A stretch of DNA of 64,000 nt from Oleispira sp051275515 (lineage in GTDB: Bacteria > Pseudomonadota > Gammaproteobacteria > Pseudomonadales > Oceanobacteraceae), in NCBI GenBank assembly GCA_051275515.1, contig JBNMOT010000003.1, positions 1-64,000 on the forward strand. Reading direction: 5' to 3'. The notes below the pieces were generated by a model. The model ran no database searches and was not told the DNA's origin. It was given only the letters and a program-made list of their open reading frames with translations. This document shows positions 63,326 through 64,000 of this stretch, piece by piece; the stretch's first letter is position 1; every line of letters begins with the position of its first letter. Made by a program: the position numbers and the translations under genes.

Positions 63326-64000
63326 GTGATATCTACGGCAGAAGATTTATTGCACACCTTGCGACAGCAAGGCACGAGCAATACAGCAAACGATGAACCT
63401 AATTCACTGCTAAGCAACTACAAGCGTATACGTCAGCAGTCATTAAAACTCTGCCATGCACTTGAAACAGAAGATTTTGAGTTGCAAGCGGATGCTTTTG
63501 TCAGCCCCATAAAATGGCACCTTGCCCATACCAGTTGGTTTTTCGAAACGTTCGTTCTTAAAAATACTCCTGACTATCAAGTCTTCCATCCGCAGTTCGA
63601 AACTCTGTTTAACTCTTATTACAACGCCGTTGGCAAACAATACCCTCGCGATAAACGCGGTTTAATGTCTCGTCCAACGGTGCAAGAAGTAACAGCCTAT
63701 CGCCAATATGTAGATCAACGGTTACATCGACTGTTAACTGAAACCGATGCGGTAACGAAAGAGCAAAGTGATCTTATTATTCTTGGTTTAAATCACGAGC
63801 AACAGCACCAAGAATTGATGCTGACCGATCTAAAGTATAACTTCTCTTTTAATCCGCTTTATCCTATTTATGCAAAATCTAAATTCCCGCCGCATCAAGC
63901 GCCCGATAGTAATCAAGAGACTGAGGTGGAACCTATTCGGTTTATCGAATTTGATGGTGGCATTTATAACGTTGGCCATAAAGGCATCGGTTTTAGTTTT
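63326..64000 (+). CDS. egtB: Ergothioneine biosynthesis EgtB-like protein, N-terminal part (cut by window)
   Basis: 225 residues are visible. SPIKWHLAHTSWFFETFVL and LGLNHEQQHQELMLTDLKYN are the DinB-type iron-binding motifs, and FNPLYPIY and FIEFDGGIYNVGH begin the sulphatase-modifying-factor-like domain. EgtB couples trimethyl-histidine to a thiol using oxygen. Start is GTG with AAAAGGA 7 bases upstream. Identity is good; EgtD would be expected next. Confidence 0.88.
   Translation, partial: MISTAEDLLHTLRQQGTSNTANDEPNSLLSNYKRIRQQSLKLCHALETEDFELQADAFVSPIKWHLAHTSWFFETFVLKNTPDYQVFHPQFETLFNSYYNAVGKQYPRDKRGLMSRPTVQEVTAYRQYVDQRLHRLLTETDAVTKEQSDLIILGLNHEQQHQELMLTDLKYNFSFNPLYPIYAKSKFPPHQAPDSNQETEVEPIRFIEFDGGIYNVGHKGIGFSF

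Overview
The window looks like a chromosome segment from a marine gammaproteobacterium of the Oceanospirillales/Pseudomonadales type. The evidence is gene content and order: a Pil-Chp twitching cluster running into gshB-tonB-yqgE-ruvX-pyrR-pyrB-pyrC', pilT/pilU next to yggS-proC-yggT, metX-metW, ftsYEX-rpoH, and ppk-ppx-trxA-rho. Base composition is moderate to AT-leaning. A hydrocarbon-degrader relative (Oleispira, Bermanella or Thalassolituus-like) is a guess from this layout and from the TetR/aldehyde dehydrogenase/GMC oxidoreductase cluster; no rRNA is present to settle it. I saw no tRNA, rRNA, CRISPR array or transposase gene.

Layout. 1-7.2 kb: chemosensory operon for type IV pili (pilG-pilH-pilI-pilJ-pilK-chpA, minus strand, chpA cut by the window edge). 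7.4-13.2 kb: gshB, tonB, yqgE, ruvX and the pyrimidine genes pyrR, pyrB and an apparently non-catalytic pyrC'. 13.2-18.9 kb: a large MASE3/PAS/GAF/GGDEF/EAL c-di-GMP protein and the pilus retraction ATPases PilU and PilT, so twitching motility is controlled from both ends of this segment. 19-24.4 kb: yggS, proC, yggT, metX, metW, a DUF4426 gene and rdgB. 24.4-29.5 kb: a two-component system divergent from a MauG-type di-heme peroxidase, then adenine deaminase. 29.8-41.6 kb: rhlE-type helicase, cold-shock protein, thioesterase, a TVP38-flavoprotein fusion, hemB, ppk, ppx, trxA, rho. 41.9-47.5 kb: rpoH, ftsX, ftsE, ftsY, an unrecognised membrane-anchored protein and rsmD. 47.5-54.1 kb: PhoD-like phosphatase and a TetR-controlled aldehyde dehydrogenase/Tat protein/GMC oxidoreductase operon.

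54.1-58.7 kb is the accessory region. Small minus-strand genes (frameshifted membrane protein, DUF1287, peroxiredoxin, short-chain dehydrogenase, DoxX, small membrane protein, a small gene with a stop codon) are separated by short imperfect palindromes with TAAC...GTTA ends that overlap or abut the stop codons. This is the architecture of integron gene cassettes with attC sites. No integrase gene is present in or beside the array, so it fits a CALIN (cluster of attC sites lacking an integron integrase). Two cassette genes and the 3' end of the array look decayed.

58.8-64 kb: a sterol desaturase-family gene, the zinc uptake genes znuB-znuC-zur divergent from znuA with a Zur-box palindrome between them, and the 5' part of an egtB-like ergothioneine gene cut by the window end.
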